Positions 17,514 to 25,681 of a DNA stretch of 64,000 nt are shown piece by piece. The translations under genes were made by a program, and so were the position numbers. The notes under the pieces were generated by a model. It saw nothing but the letters and a program-made list of their open reading frames with translations, was not told the DNA's origin and did not search any database. The number at the start of each line of letters is the position of its first letter. The first letter of the stretch is position 1. The stretch covers positions 3,322,327 to 3,386,326 of the forward strand of contig NZ_LGUF01000007.1 of the NCBI RefSeq assembly GCF_001274725.1, in the 5' to 3' direction. The stretch comes from Sporosarcina globispora. GTDB taxonomy: Bacteria; Bacillota; Bacilli; Bacillales; Cytobacillaceae.

Positions 17514-17654
17514 ATGAAAGAAATTACGGAAAAGAGATATTGCGAAGTCTGCGGAAAAGAAACTGTCCACATCGCCAGGGAAGATGCACTGGAAATTGAA
17601 TACATCTGCAAGGAATGCAATCACGAGGAAGACATCATTAAATCCTTTTTCTAA
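17514..17654 (+). CDS. 46-residue zinc-ribbon protein
   Basis: A short protein with two CxxC pairs (Cys 10 and 13, Cys 32 and 35): RYCEVCGKE and YICKECNHE. This is the pattern of a single zinc ribbon. ATG 17514 follows TAGGAG with an 8-base spacing. It is rich in acidic residues outside the knuckles. It lies downstream of the candidate structured RNA and terminator. Function unknown; a protein- or RNA-binding adaptor is possible. Confidence 0.75.
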   Translation: MKEITEKRYCEVCGKETVHIAREDALEIEYICKECNHEEDIIKSFF

Positions 17655-17668
17655 AGCCTTCAGTAATA

Positions 17669-17720
17669 TTGACACAATGAGAATGCCATGATAAAGTGAA
17701 ATTATCTCGAATTAAAGATA
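17669..17720 (+). promoter_or_regulatory. promoter with MhqR-type operator
   Basis: TTGACA (17669-17674), 17 bp, then TAAAGT (17692-17697). The 18-bp element TATCTCGAATTAAAGATA at 17703-17720 covers the expected start point. It matches the MhqR box (tATCTcgaAtTCgAGATa in B. subtilis, from memory) except at two central positions. The gene it controls belongs to a family regulated by MhqR. Confidence 0.8.
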
Positions 17721-17759
17721 TTTTATTTTAAGATAAATAACAAAGAGGAGGAAATTCAC

Positions 17760-18737
17760 TTGAAACCATTAAAAGGTATTCACCATGTTACAGCTATAAC
17801 AAGCAGCGCGGAAAAAAATTATGAGTTTTTTACTTATACTTTAGGAATGCGTTTGGTAAAGAAAACGGTCAATCAGGATGACATTCAAACGTATCACTTA
17901 TTTTTTGCAGATGATGCAGGAAGTCCGGGTACTGACATGACATTCTTTGATTTTCCTGGTATTCCGAAGGGCTCTCATGGAACAGATGAAATCTCGAAGA
18001 CTTCATTCAGGGTTCCGACAGATGAAGCGCTCGATTATTGGGTAAAACGGTTTGACCGCTTAGATGTTCCTCATTCTGGCATCAAGGAGCAGTTCGGAAA
18101 GAAAACACTGTCATTCTCAGACTTTGATGATCAAAAATACCAATTAATTTCTGATGAAAACAATAAAGGGGTTTCATCAGGCACACCTTGGCAGAAAGGG
18201 CCCATTCCGCTCGAATATGGGATTACTGGCTTAGGGCCACTTTTTGTAAGGGTAGCTCAATTTGATTATTTTAAAGAAATGATGGAAAAAATGCTCCACT
18301 TTAAGGAAATTGCCCAGGATGGAGATTTCCATTTATTCGAAGTGGGAGAAGGCGGAAATGGTGCACAGGTGGTAGTGGAAAATAACCCATCTCTTCCTCA
18401 GGCGCGCCAGGGGTATGGAACAGTCCATCACGCTGCATTCCGCGTGGAAGATAAGTCTGTTCTCGAGGAATGGGATCAGCATTTGAGAGGCTCTGGTTTC
18501 CAGACTTCAGGGTTTGTGGATCGCTTCTTCTTCGGTTCTTTATATTCCCGGGTTGCTCCGCAGATTCTATTTGAATTTGCAACGGATGGTCCGGGATTCA
18601 TGGGTGACGAACCTTATGAAACATTAGGTGAAAAGCTGTCACTGCCGCCATTTCTTGAGTCAAAAAGAGAACAAATCGAAAACTATGTCCGTCCGATTGA
18701 TACAGTAAGGAGCACAAAGGAATTTGTAAAAGAATAA
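17760..18737 (+). CDS. ring-cleaving dioxygenase, MhqA/MhqO-type VOC protein
   Basis: A 325-residue protein with two vicinal-oxygen-chelate domains. GIHHVTAITSSAEKNYEFFT (start about residue 5) and GTVHHAAFRVED (about 221-232) supply the metal-binding His residues, and FEFATDGPGF (about 272-281) the Glu. Family members protect Bacillus against quinones and catechol-like electrophiles. The start is TTG at 17760 after AGAGGAGGAAA. The MhqR-type box in the promoter supports the assignment. A strong terminator follows. Confidence 0.9.
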   Translation: MKPLKGIHHVTAITSSAEKNYEFFTYTLGMRLVKKTVNQDDIQTYHLFFADDAGSPGTDMTFFDFPGIPKGSHGTDEISKTSFRVPTDEALDYWVKRFDRLDVPHSGIKEQFGKKTLSFSDFDDQKYQLISDENNKGVSSGTPWQKGPIPLEYGITGLGPLFVRVAQFDYFKEMMEKMLHFKEIAQDGDFHLFEVGEGGNGAQVVVENNPSLPQARQGYGTVHHAAFRVEDKSVLEEWDQHLRGSGFQTSGFVDRFFFGSLYSRVAPQILFEFATDGPGFMGDEPYETLGEKLSLPPFLESKREQIENYVRPIDTVRSTKEFVKE

Positions 18738-18744
18738 CTAAGCC

Positions 18745-18798
18745 AAAGGCAACTGCATTCCACTGCTTTAACGCAGTGGAGGACAGCTGCCTTTTTTT
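18745..18798 (+). terminator. intrinsic terminator
   Basis: AAAGGCA pairs with TGCCTTT, and inside it TCCACTGC pairs with GCAGTGGA. Seven Ts follow. It ends the dioxygenase transcript. Confidence 0.85.
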
Positions 18799-18843
18799 AG
18801 CGTATAATGGAGGGTATTCATTAGAAATTAGGAGCAGAGGGCA

Positions 18844-20082
18844 GTGGAGAAACATAACAGCAAATACAGATGGCTGGTCTTTGGCTCGGTTTTATTTACA
18901 TACTTTTTGATTGTGAGCCAAAGGACAGCCCCAGGTTTAATTACTGATCAACTGATGAAAGAATTTGGCGTGACAGCTGCAGCAATTGGGCTTTTGACGA
19001 GCATACAATTTTTTGCTTATGCAAGCCTGCAGGTCCCCATCGGCATATTGTCGGACCGGTTTGGTCCCAATTTGTTTTTGATAGCCGGAACTTTTTTAAA
19101 TGGAATAGGGACATTATTATTCAGCTTTGCGGCAAATGAATACATTCTTTTCGCGGCAAGGATGCTTGTGGGAATTGGTGATGCAACCATTTGGATTAAT
19201 GTGGTCATCATTTTAGGAAGATGGTTTAAGGTAAATGAATTTGTAAAACTGCTTGGCTTTGCAGGCATGTCCGGGAGCTTTGGATTTTTGCTCGCGACTG
19301 TGCCATTTTCCATTTGGATTTCCATATGGGGCTGGCGCATTCCGTTTACGGCAGTTGGAATTATTTTAACAATCCTCGCCGTATTGCTGTATATAATTCT
19401 AATCTGGCAGCCATCGCGAATGGACATGGAACTAAAGAAAACTTCAGTTAAGAACGAGTCCAGAGAAAAAACGGCAAATATTATCAAGAGAATTTTTTCT
19501 GACCGCCAGGCATGGGCCACGTTTTTTTGTCACTTTGGTGTGGTCGGAACGTATGTGGGCTTCATCGGATCATGGGCAGTGCCTTATGGTATGGACATAT
19601 ATGGCTTGTCCCGATCTGAATCCAGCCAGCTTGTCATGATTGGACTGATTGGTGCAATTATCGGTGCACCGTTAATGAGTTTCATATCAGGACGGATGGG
19701 CAGCATAAAACGACCATACCTTTTTGCACATATTATTGTCGTTCTCGGTTGGGCGGCTTTTCTGGTATTCCAAGGCAAACCACCATACCCGCTACTGATT
19801 GTCCTATTCCTGATTATGGGTTATGGGAATGGTGCGAGTACGCTGACCTTCGCGATTGTGAGAAAATCATTTGACATTAGAGATGTCGGTGTAGTTTCAG
19901 GTTTTGCCAACACAGGAGGGTTTCTAAGTGCAGTTCTGCTGCCATTTATTTTCGGAAAAGTCTTGGATACATTTGAAGCAGGATACCAGTATGGATTTAT
20001 TATTCCGGTCATCTTTTCAATGATTGGATTGATTGGCGCAGGTTTAATAAAGGAAAAAGAACCACAATTGGCTAAAGGTTAA
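18844..20082 (+). CDS. MFS transporter
   Basis: A 412-residue, twelve-helix major facilitator. Motif A is QVPIGILSDRFGPNLFL (about residues 60-76); SQRTAPGLITDQLMKEFGV near the start is typical of the anion:cation symporter and nitrate-porter-like branch. The substrate is not identifiable. GTG at 18844 follows TAGGAGCAGAGGG. It is 100 bp after the dioxygenase terminator and close to the SRPBCC gene, with which it may share a transcript. Confidence 0.82.
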   Translation: MEKHNSKYRWLVFGSVLFTYFLIVSQRTAPGLITDQLMKEFGVTAAAIGLLTSIQFFAYASLQVPIGILSDRFGPNLFLIAGTFLNGIGTLLFSFAANEYILFAARMLVGIGDATIWINVVIILGRWFKVNEFVKLLGFAGMSGSFGFLLATVPFSIWISIWGWRIPFTAVGIILTILAVLLYIILIWQPSRMDMELKKTSVKNESREKTANIIKRIFSDRQAWATFFCHFGVVGTYVGFIGSWAVPYGMDIYGLSRSESSQLVMIGLIGAIIGAPLMSFISGRMGSIKRPYLFAHIIVVLGWAAFLVFQGKPPYPLLIVLFLIMGYGNGASTLTFAIVRKSFDIRDVGVVSGFANTGGFLSAVLLPFIFGKVLDTFEAGYQYGFIIPVIFSMIGLIGAGLIKEKEPQLAKG

Positions 20083-20129
20083 TTTTATGAGTATTTAGAG
20101 GATAAATCATGCAAAAAGGAGACGAAAGT

Positions 20130-20612
20130 ATGATAGCTTCATTAAAAAAAGAATCAAATGGCTATACCGCTCGCTTTGAAAGAATGCTGAATCATTCGAG
20201 GGAAGAAGTCTGGGCAATGCTTACTGACAACAATCAGCTGAAAAAATGGTTTCCCGAGCTGCAGGCTGAAGAGTTGAAAAATGGCGGAAAGTTTAAGTTT
20301 GATATGGGTGATGGCAGCTATGAGGAAATGAAAATCATCGGGTTTGAAGAGCATGCAATCCTTGAATACACATGGGGTAAAGATATTGTCCGCTTTGAGC
20401 TTAATGAAATAAAGGGCGGTACAGAATTGAACTTAATTGAAAAAATCAGTGAAATAACAGATCATACACCAAGGGATCTTGCAGGATGGCATGTGTGTCT
20501 TGATGTGATTTGCAGGCTGCTTGAAGGGAAAAGCCTAGACTCCCGAAGCGAGGAATGGGAAACATGGTATGATGAATATAAAATAGCAACAGAGACCATT
20601 CAAACAAAATAA
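20130..20612 (+). CDS. SRPBCC (AHSA1-like) domain protein
   Basis: A 160-residue START-like protein. ARFERMLNHSREEVWAMLTD near residue 13, then KKWFPEL, FKFDMGDGSYEEMKIIGFEE and WHVCLDVICRLLEG near the end follow the activator-of-Hsp90-homologue pattern found in many Bacillus proteins. These bind small hydrophobic ligands; the ligand here is unknown. ATG 20130 follows AAAAAGGAGACG; an ATG at 20109 lies before that ribosome site and is rejected. Confidence 0.82.
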   Translation: MIASLKKESNGYTARFERMLNHSREEVWAMLTDNNQLKKWFPELQAEELKNGGKFKFDMGDGSYEEMKIIGFEEHAILEYTWGKDIVRFELNEIKGGTELNLIEKISEITDHTPRDLAGWHVCLDVICRLLEGKSLDSRSEEWETWYDEYKIATETIQTK

Positions 20613-20617
20613 AGAAA

Positions 20618-20647
20618 GAGGCTGATAAATGCGTCAGCCTCTTTTTT
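20618..20647 (+). terminator. intrinsic terminator
   Basis: GAGGCTGA and TCAGCCTC form an 8-bp stem with a short loop and a T run, 6 bp after the SRPBCC gene. Confidence 0.88.
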
Positions 20648-20710
20648 ATTGTTTAGGAATTTATAAAATATTACGATGTGAATAACTTTGAGAAAATAAT
20701 ATCTGCATCC

Positions 20711-20886
20711 TGCTCCAGCGCCTAGCCCCTCGGGTCATAAGCCAAATCACTCCAGAAATCAGGATTTCCTGCGTGATTCGTCCTATGCCTGTCGGACTTG
20801 CACAGGATGTGCTGGCTTCAACGTTCGCCACAGGACGTGGCGGTTTTTAGTTGAAGTTCATCTGATCAAGGCGCTTCCGCCTTTGT
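20711..20886. repeat. dispersed intergenic repeat element
   Basis: The block begins TGCTCCAGCGCCTAGCCCCT and ends near GATCAAGGCGCTTCCGCCTT, with CAGCGCC and GGCGCTT as inverted ends. The internal GCCACAGGACGTGGC hairpin and the GTCCTATGCCTGTCGG stretch are familiar to me from many Bacillaceae intergenic regions. It is a non-coding dispersed repeat, in line with bcr-type elements; the name is uncertain. Only one copy lies in this window. Confidence 0.7.
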
Positions 20887-20889
20887 TTT

Positions 20890-22539
20890 TTATTTCATAA
20901 ATGGTTTCATATTTGATTTCATTGGATCCATGGTAAACCGGTAAATTGGCAATTCCTGTCCAATTTCAGAAGGAACATAGCCAAATGTTGTATAACTGTC
21001 CACTGATTCAGGCTCCAGAGAGAGGGAAAGCAAATTTGTCTGAGGCTGAGCGGTTAGAAATACATAGGTGCCTTTCGGGAAAGTGATGTCCTTCTTACTA
21101 AGCTCGGTTTCAACTTCAACTAGCTCCTTGCCTTCATAATTCCCTGCATCTTCCTTAGACGTTACCGTAAATGCTTCTGCCGGAAGACTTACATTTTTCG
21201 GAAGTTTAAAGCCCTTCAAACCTTGATCCATTAATTTTTCCGCAATTTCCTCATGGCCAGGCTTAATTAAATAGGCAGTAGGTCTTTCCCTAACCAGTGT
21301 TGGTTCTGCATCTGTAGCGCTTAAGTATTTAACAGGGATATCTTGAACGGTGCCTGTTGCAATATCTACCATTTCAAGAGTTTCATTCTTGAGTTCTTTG
21401 TTTTCACTATCAATGATTATTGGGTCATTGTCATTTGGTTTTAGTCCTTTTTTGATTAGATTAAGTCTTTCAGAAGTTACTAGATTTTTAATTTGTTTTG
21501 CATGACTGGCAGTTTGCTTAAGAATTTTTTCATGAGTGGCAATTTGGGCATTCACCCTGCGTGCAAAATCCTCACGTCCAATGCCAATGCCTCTGCTTTC
21601 AACGAGGAAGGAGAAAGCTGGCTGAAGTCCGAATGAATTCCGGCCAATTCTTGGTTCAGTGGAGCCCTCGATAATTTCAATTTCACCTTTGTTATCCAGG
21701 CCTGCTGTATAGTAAATTTCCGCAGAGATGCCCTTATCCTCAAGCTCTTTCATGGCTGGTTCGACATATAAACTGTCAGATGCCTGGCGGATTTTTTCCG
21801 GGATATTGAGGTTTCGGCCGGACTGGATCAGAATATCGTGATACTTCAAAGCGCCCTGTTCTCCCACTTGATTAAAAGCGCTGCTGTACACGGAATATTC
21901 ATGAGCATCAATTACGACTTCTGGTGAATATTTATTGAATTCTTCATGAATTGCCTGAACCTCTGGCGATTCAAGTTTTATATGATCGCGATTACCGTCA
22001 AGGCCGTTGGCAAGCTGTCTTGTAAAAGCATAAGATCCATCAGGATTAACTCTTGGTATAACAATGACATTGATATCGTCCAAGATTTCCTTTCCTAAAT
22101 CACCGGTAAGACTGTTGGCCAATGCCAGGATTGATTCACCACTGGCGGGCTCATTGCCATGGATCTGGCTCTGAACCCATACAATCGGCTTTTTTGATAA
22201 ATAGCCCGGTTTTATCTGCTTATCCTTTGTGAAATAGAGGGCAGGTATTTCACGTCCCTCTTGAGATGTTCCGATTGTTTTAACTGTCAGGTAAGGACTT
22301 TTAGCTTCGAGCTGTTTTATGTAAGACAGCATTTCTTCTTGAGAAGTAAATGCATCACCCTCCCTTGAAAAGGCAGGGGTTTTATCTTTCACATCGATCT
22401 CTGGAAAGAGGTGTCTTACCTGTTCAGGCTGACTGTAGGATTTCCCGTAATAGGGAGTTTCTGCCTGAACCGCGGGTGCAGCCAAAAAAGCAGCAGCTAG
22501 GAGTACAGGAATAGTGCGTTTCTTTACTAGTTTTTTCAT
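20890..22539 (-). CDS. secreted M14 zinc carboxypeptidase-family protein
   Basis: A 549-residue protein with a Sec signal peptide (KKLVKKRTIPVLLAAAFLAA, cleavage near VQAE). The M14 zinc site is HGNEPASGE (His and Glu about residues 128-131) with a third ligand in DAHEYS; the Arg/Asn stretch IPRVNPDGS and the catalytic Glu in LVESRGIG are present. The last 200 residues form an additional domain without a clear match. It is probably exported and trims peptides or wall fragments. A second, shorter M14 protein lies at 48881-49945. Confidence 0.88.
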   Translation of the reverse strand: MKKLVKKRTIPVLLAAAFLAAPAVQAETPYYGKSYSQPEQVRHLFPEIDVKDKTPAFSREGDAFTSQEEMLSYIKQLEAKSPYLTVKTIGTSQEGREIPALYFTKDKQIKPGYLSKKPIVWVQSQIHGNEPASGESILALANSLTGDLGKEILDDINVIVIPRVNPDGSYAFTRQLANGLDGNRDHIKLESPEVQAIHEEFNKYSPEVVIDAHEYSVYSSAFNQVGEQGALKYHDILIQSGRNLNIPEKIRQASDSLYVEPAMKELEDKGISAEIYYTAGLDNKGEIEIIEGSTEPRIGRNSFGLQPAFSFLVESRGIGIGREDFARRVNAQIATHEKILKQTASHAKQIKNLVTSERLNLIKKGLKPNDNDPIIIDSENKELKNETLEMVDIATGTVQDIPVKYLSATDAEPTLVRERPTAYLIKPGHEEIAEKLMDQGLKGFKLPKNVSLPAEAFTVTSKEDAGNYEGKELVEVETELSKKDITFPKGTYVFLTAQPQTNLLSLSLEPESVDSYTTFGYVPSEIGQELPIYRFTMDPMKSNMKPFMK

Positions 22540-22810
22540 CAGCTAAATTCCTCCTCTTATATTTTTAAAATCTATGATAGATTAAGAAAGATTTTAATGT
22601 CAAAATATTAAGAATAGTATAATTGACGGAGTTTATTTATAAAACTGATTAAAGAGATTTAATTATGGGCGGTTAGATCTAAAATAATTCGAGAAGCGAA
22701 ATAGAATTCTAATTAACTAGCAAAAATTCCCCAGCTTCCCTTTCAATAAAAACAGTGCTTTGGAGGGGGGGAGGGAAAAATATAAAATTTATAAATTTTC
22801 TGAAAATAAG

Positions 22811-22861
22811 TTGAATTTTTTTCGGATTGTTTATACTAAGCTTGTAACATACCGACCGGTC
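22811..22861 (+). promoter_or_regulatory. promoter with TetR-type CGACCGGTC operator
   Basis: TTGAAT (22811-22816) and TATACT/TACTAA (22832-22839) form a possible promoter. The palindromic core GACCGGTC (22854-22861), within ACCGACCGGTCAG, sits at the expected start point. Such ACCGACCGGTCGG sites are typical TetR operators. No TetR gene adjoins, so the regulator acts in trans. The leader from here to 22966 is about 100 bp. The remaining upstream stretch (22540-22810) shows nothing else I recognise. Confidence 0.6.
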
Positions 22862-22965
22862 AGTTAGTGGAGGAGGACCTTTTCTATTAATCTGACAGGA
22901 ATATAGGGATATTTATAGAACTAAATAGGAGAACTGTTTCAATTTTTGATGAGTGGTGAATTCTT

Positions 22966-23739
22966 ATGGTAAAGGAAGAGATTAAGAAAAAGGTCCAAAA
23001 TACATTCGGAAAAAACGCAGAAAAATATGTGACAAGCAAAATTCATGGGGATGCGGCAGAATTGAATCAGCTCGTTCAAACCCTGAAGCCGCTTAAAGAT
23101 TGGGTGGTGCTAGATATCGCTACAGGCGGAGGGCATGTGGCCAAAAGTCTTGCACCCTGTGTTTCTACTGTCTTCGCAGCTGATTTGACTAGAGAAATGC
23201 TGGCCAATACCGCACGACATCTGGAAAGCTATAAAAATATCTGGTATGTCGTCGCTGATGCAGAAGCTTTGCCATTTCTGGATGATACCTTTGATGCAGT
23301 CACCTGTCGGATAGCGCCCCATCATTTTCCCAATCCTGAAAAATTTATTGCGGAAGCTGGAAGGGTTTTAAAACCAGGCGGACGTTTTCTGATGATCGAT
23401 AACGTATCACCGGATGAGGAAGAACTGGCTGACTTTATGAATACCGTTGAGAAATTGCGTGATGACAGTCATTACCGGTGTTTATCGACAGGAGAATGGA
23501 GAATGTTATTTTCAGCTTCCGGATTGAATGAAACGAACTCGAGGAGCAGGAAAAAAACATTCGAATTCCCGTCCTGGGTGAGACGGACAGCCGATAGTGA
23601 CGAACAGATTAAGTCAGTAGAAGATTATCTTTTGAAGGCTGGCCAAGCTGCTGCGGATTACTTTCAAATTGAACTTCATGACGGCAAGATCAAATCCTTT
23701 AAAGTGGATGAATGGATGGCACTTTGCGTTAAGCAATAG
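22966..23739 (+). CDS. UbiE-like class I methyltransferase
   Basis: A 257-residue methyltransferase. Motif I is VLDIATGGGHVAKSLA (about residues 47-62), then AADLTREMLA, ADAEALPFLDDTFDAVTCRI and VLKPGGRFLMID. This matches YcgJ/UbiE-type enzymes, with an extended C-terminal part after NVSPDEEELAD. The substrate is unknown. It is followed 10-12 bp later by an SDR gene, and both follow a TetR-type operator, which suggests a small detoxification or modification operon. Confidence 0.85.
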   Translation: MVKEEIKKKVQNTFGKNAEKYVTSKIHGDAAELNQLVQTLKPLKDWVVLDIATGGGHVAKSLAPCVSTVFAADLTREMLANTARHLESYKNIWYVVADAEALPFLDDTFDAVTCRIAPHHFPNPEKFIAEAGRVLKPGGRFLMIDNVSPDEEELADFMNTVEKLRDDSHYRCLSTGEWRMLFSASGLNETNSRSRKKTFEFPSWVRRTADSDEQIKSVEDYLLKAGQAAADYFQIELHDGKIKSFKVDEWMALCVKQ

Positions 23740-23751
23740 GAGGAGATTGTG

Positions 23752-24537
23752 ATGGATTTAAACCTGAAAAACAAAAAAGCGCTTGTGGTGGCGTCAAGCC
23801 AGGGTCTGGGAAAAGCAATTGCAGCACAGCTTGCACATGAAGGCGCCAAAGTGATGATTACAAGCAGGGATGAAGCAAAACTGGAAGCTGTTCAAAAGGA
23901 GTTCCGTAATCAATATAATGTTGATGTTGAGTATCACCCTGCAGATGTTACGAATCCTGAGGATATTAAAGACTTAATTCAGCATACAGTTGAAACATTT
24001 GGGGGAATTGATATTTTAATCAATAATGCGGGCGGACCTCCCGGGGGGACTTTTGAATCCTTATCAGATGAAGATTGGGAAAAAGCGTTCCAATTAAATC
24101 TATTAAGCCATGTAAGGCTGATCCGTGAGGCACTTCCCGAATTAAAGAAAAATGGCGGCAGGATCATTAATATTGCTTCTTCCAGCATAAAACAGCCGAT
24201 ACCTGGACTACTGCTGTCCAATACTTTCCGATTGGGCATTGTCGGATTGACTAAAACACTCTCCGAGGAATTGGCTCCATATAATATCTTAATCAATACA
24301 GTAGCTCCGGGACGAATTGCGACTGACCGGGTTGATTATCTTGATCAGCATAATGCAGACCGGCAGAATATCTCCAAAGAAGAAGTCGCAGAAAGAGCGA
24401 AAAGCAATATCCCGCTGCGCAGATATGGGACACCGGAAGAGTTTGCGAATGTTGTAACCTTCCTTGCATCCGACGCAAGCAGCTATGTGACCGGCAGTTC
24501 TATTTTGGTCGATGGCGGAATGGTCAGAGCTTTGTAA
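23752..24537 (+). CDS. SDR-family protein lacking the usual YxxxK motif
   Basis: A 261-residue short-chain dehydrogenase fold. The cofactor loop is ASSQGLGKAIAAQL (about residues 14-27), and NNAGGPPGG (about 89-97) and GRIINIASSS (about 133-142) are present. Where most SDRs have YSASK before GLTxTL, this protein has SNTFR, so the catalytic Tyr and Lys are replaced by Ser and Arg. A subfamily with SNxxR exists as I recall, so this is likely a real variant. A GTG one codon upstream (23749) is the alternative start; GGAGGAGA precedes both. Confidence 0.85.
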   Translation: MDLNLKNKKALVVASSQGLGKAIAAQLAHEGAKVMITSRDEAKLEAVQKEFRNQYNVDVEYHPADVTNPEDIKDLIQHTVETFGGIDILINNAGGPPGGTFESLSDEDWEKAFQLNLLSHVRLIREALPELKKNGGRIINIASSSIKQPIPGLLLSNTFRLGIVGLTKTLSEELAPYNILINTVAPGRIATDRVDYLDQHNADRQNISKEEVAERAKSNIPLRRYGTPEEFANVVTFLASDASSYVTGSSILVDGGMVRAL

Positions 24538-24594
24538 GAACCCTGGGTTCGTTCGTTCCAAATGGAGCTATGTAGGCATTAACAGGCTTTATTC

Positions 24595-25535
24595 ATTCGG
24601 ACAGGTGAGGAAGAAACTAGAGCGAAAGTGTCTGAATTCGGTGATCATTCGGACAGGAAAAGGAGAAAAATGGTTGAGAGAGTCCGAATCCGTTGCTCAT
24701 TCGGACAGTAAAAGGAGAAATCTGGTTGCGAGAGTCCGAATCCTGTGCTGATTCGGACAGGAGAGGGAGAAAACTGACTGAGAGAGTCCGAATCCGTTGC
24801 TCATTCGGACAGGAAAAGGAGAAATGTGGTTGAGAGAGTCCGAATCCGTTGCTCATTCGGACTGGAAAAGGAGAAATCAGAGCGAAGGAGTCCGAACCAG
24901 TGCTGATTCGGACAGTAAAAGGAGAAATTTGGTTGAGAGAGTCCGAACCCGGTGCTCATTCGGACAGTAAAAGGAGAAATCTGGTTGAGAGAGTCCGAAT
25001 CCTGTGCTGATTCGGACAGGAGAGGGAGAAAACTGACTGAGAGAGTCCGAATCCGTTGCTCATTCGGACAGGAAAAGCAGAAATGTGGTTGAGAGAGTCC
25101 GAATCCGTTGCTCATTCGGACTGGAAAAGGAGAAATCAGAGCGAAGGAGTCCGAACCAGTGCTGATTCGGACAGGAAAAGGAGAAATTTGGTTGAGAGAG
25201 TCCGAACCCGGTGCTCATTCGGACAGTAAAAGGAGAAATCTGGTTGAGAGAGTCCGAATCCTGTGCTGATTCGGACAGGAGAGGGAGAAAACTGACTGAG
25301 AGAGTCCGAATCCGTTGCTCATTCGGACAGGAAAAGCAGAATTGTGGTTGAGAGAGTCCGAATCCGTTGCTTATTCGGACTGGAAAAGGAGAAATCAGAG
25401 CGAAGGAGTCCGAACCAGTGCTGATTCGGACAGGAAAAGGAGAAATCTGGTTGAGAGAGTCCGAACCCGGTGCTGATTCGGACTGGAAAAGGAGAAATCT
25501 GGTTGAGAGAGTCCGAATCCGGTGCTCATTCGGAC
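24595..25535. repeat. 52-bp hairpin repeat array with higher-order structure
   Basis: Nineteen copies of ATTCGGAC occur from 24595 to 25528 at steps of 52 bp (three steps are 51). Each unit pairs GTCCGAAT or GTCCGAAC with ATTCGGAC across a 9-base loop, then has an AGGAAAAGGAGAAA-like stretch and GGTTGAGAGA. Variants recur with a 259-bp super-period: the AGGAGAGGGAG variant appears at 24751, 25010 and 25269. There are no unique spacers. Because 52 is not a multiple of three, reading frames through it shift and are not genes. The whole block 24541-25638 has no gene. Confidence 0.92.
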
Positions 25536-25638
25536 AGGAAAAGAAGAATTTTAAGGAAACAGTCCGAAACTTGCTCTGATTAAATAAATTGACGCCCTGT
25601 ATTTGCCTAAACTGACAATCTCCGAGAAACTGCCATAA

Positions 25639-25678
25639 AAAAGACGATTTTCCGCCTCTCTTTGGAAAATCGTCTTTT
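25639..25678. terminator. bidirectional intrinsic terminator
   Basis: AAAAGACGATTTTCC and GGAAAATCGTCTTTT are perfect 15-bp arms around a 10-base loop. It ends the leftward MFS gene just 4 bp after its stop and also faces the repeat array. Confidence 0.9.
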
Positions 25679-25681
25679 CCG

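Noticed and set aside
24617-25579. Proteins encoded across the first repeat array
   Set aside because: Open frames there arise from the repeats, shift frame every unit because 52 is not divisible by three, and have no proper start context.
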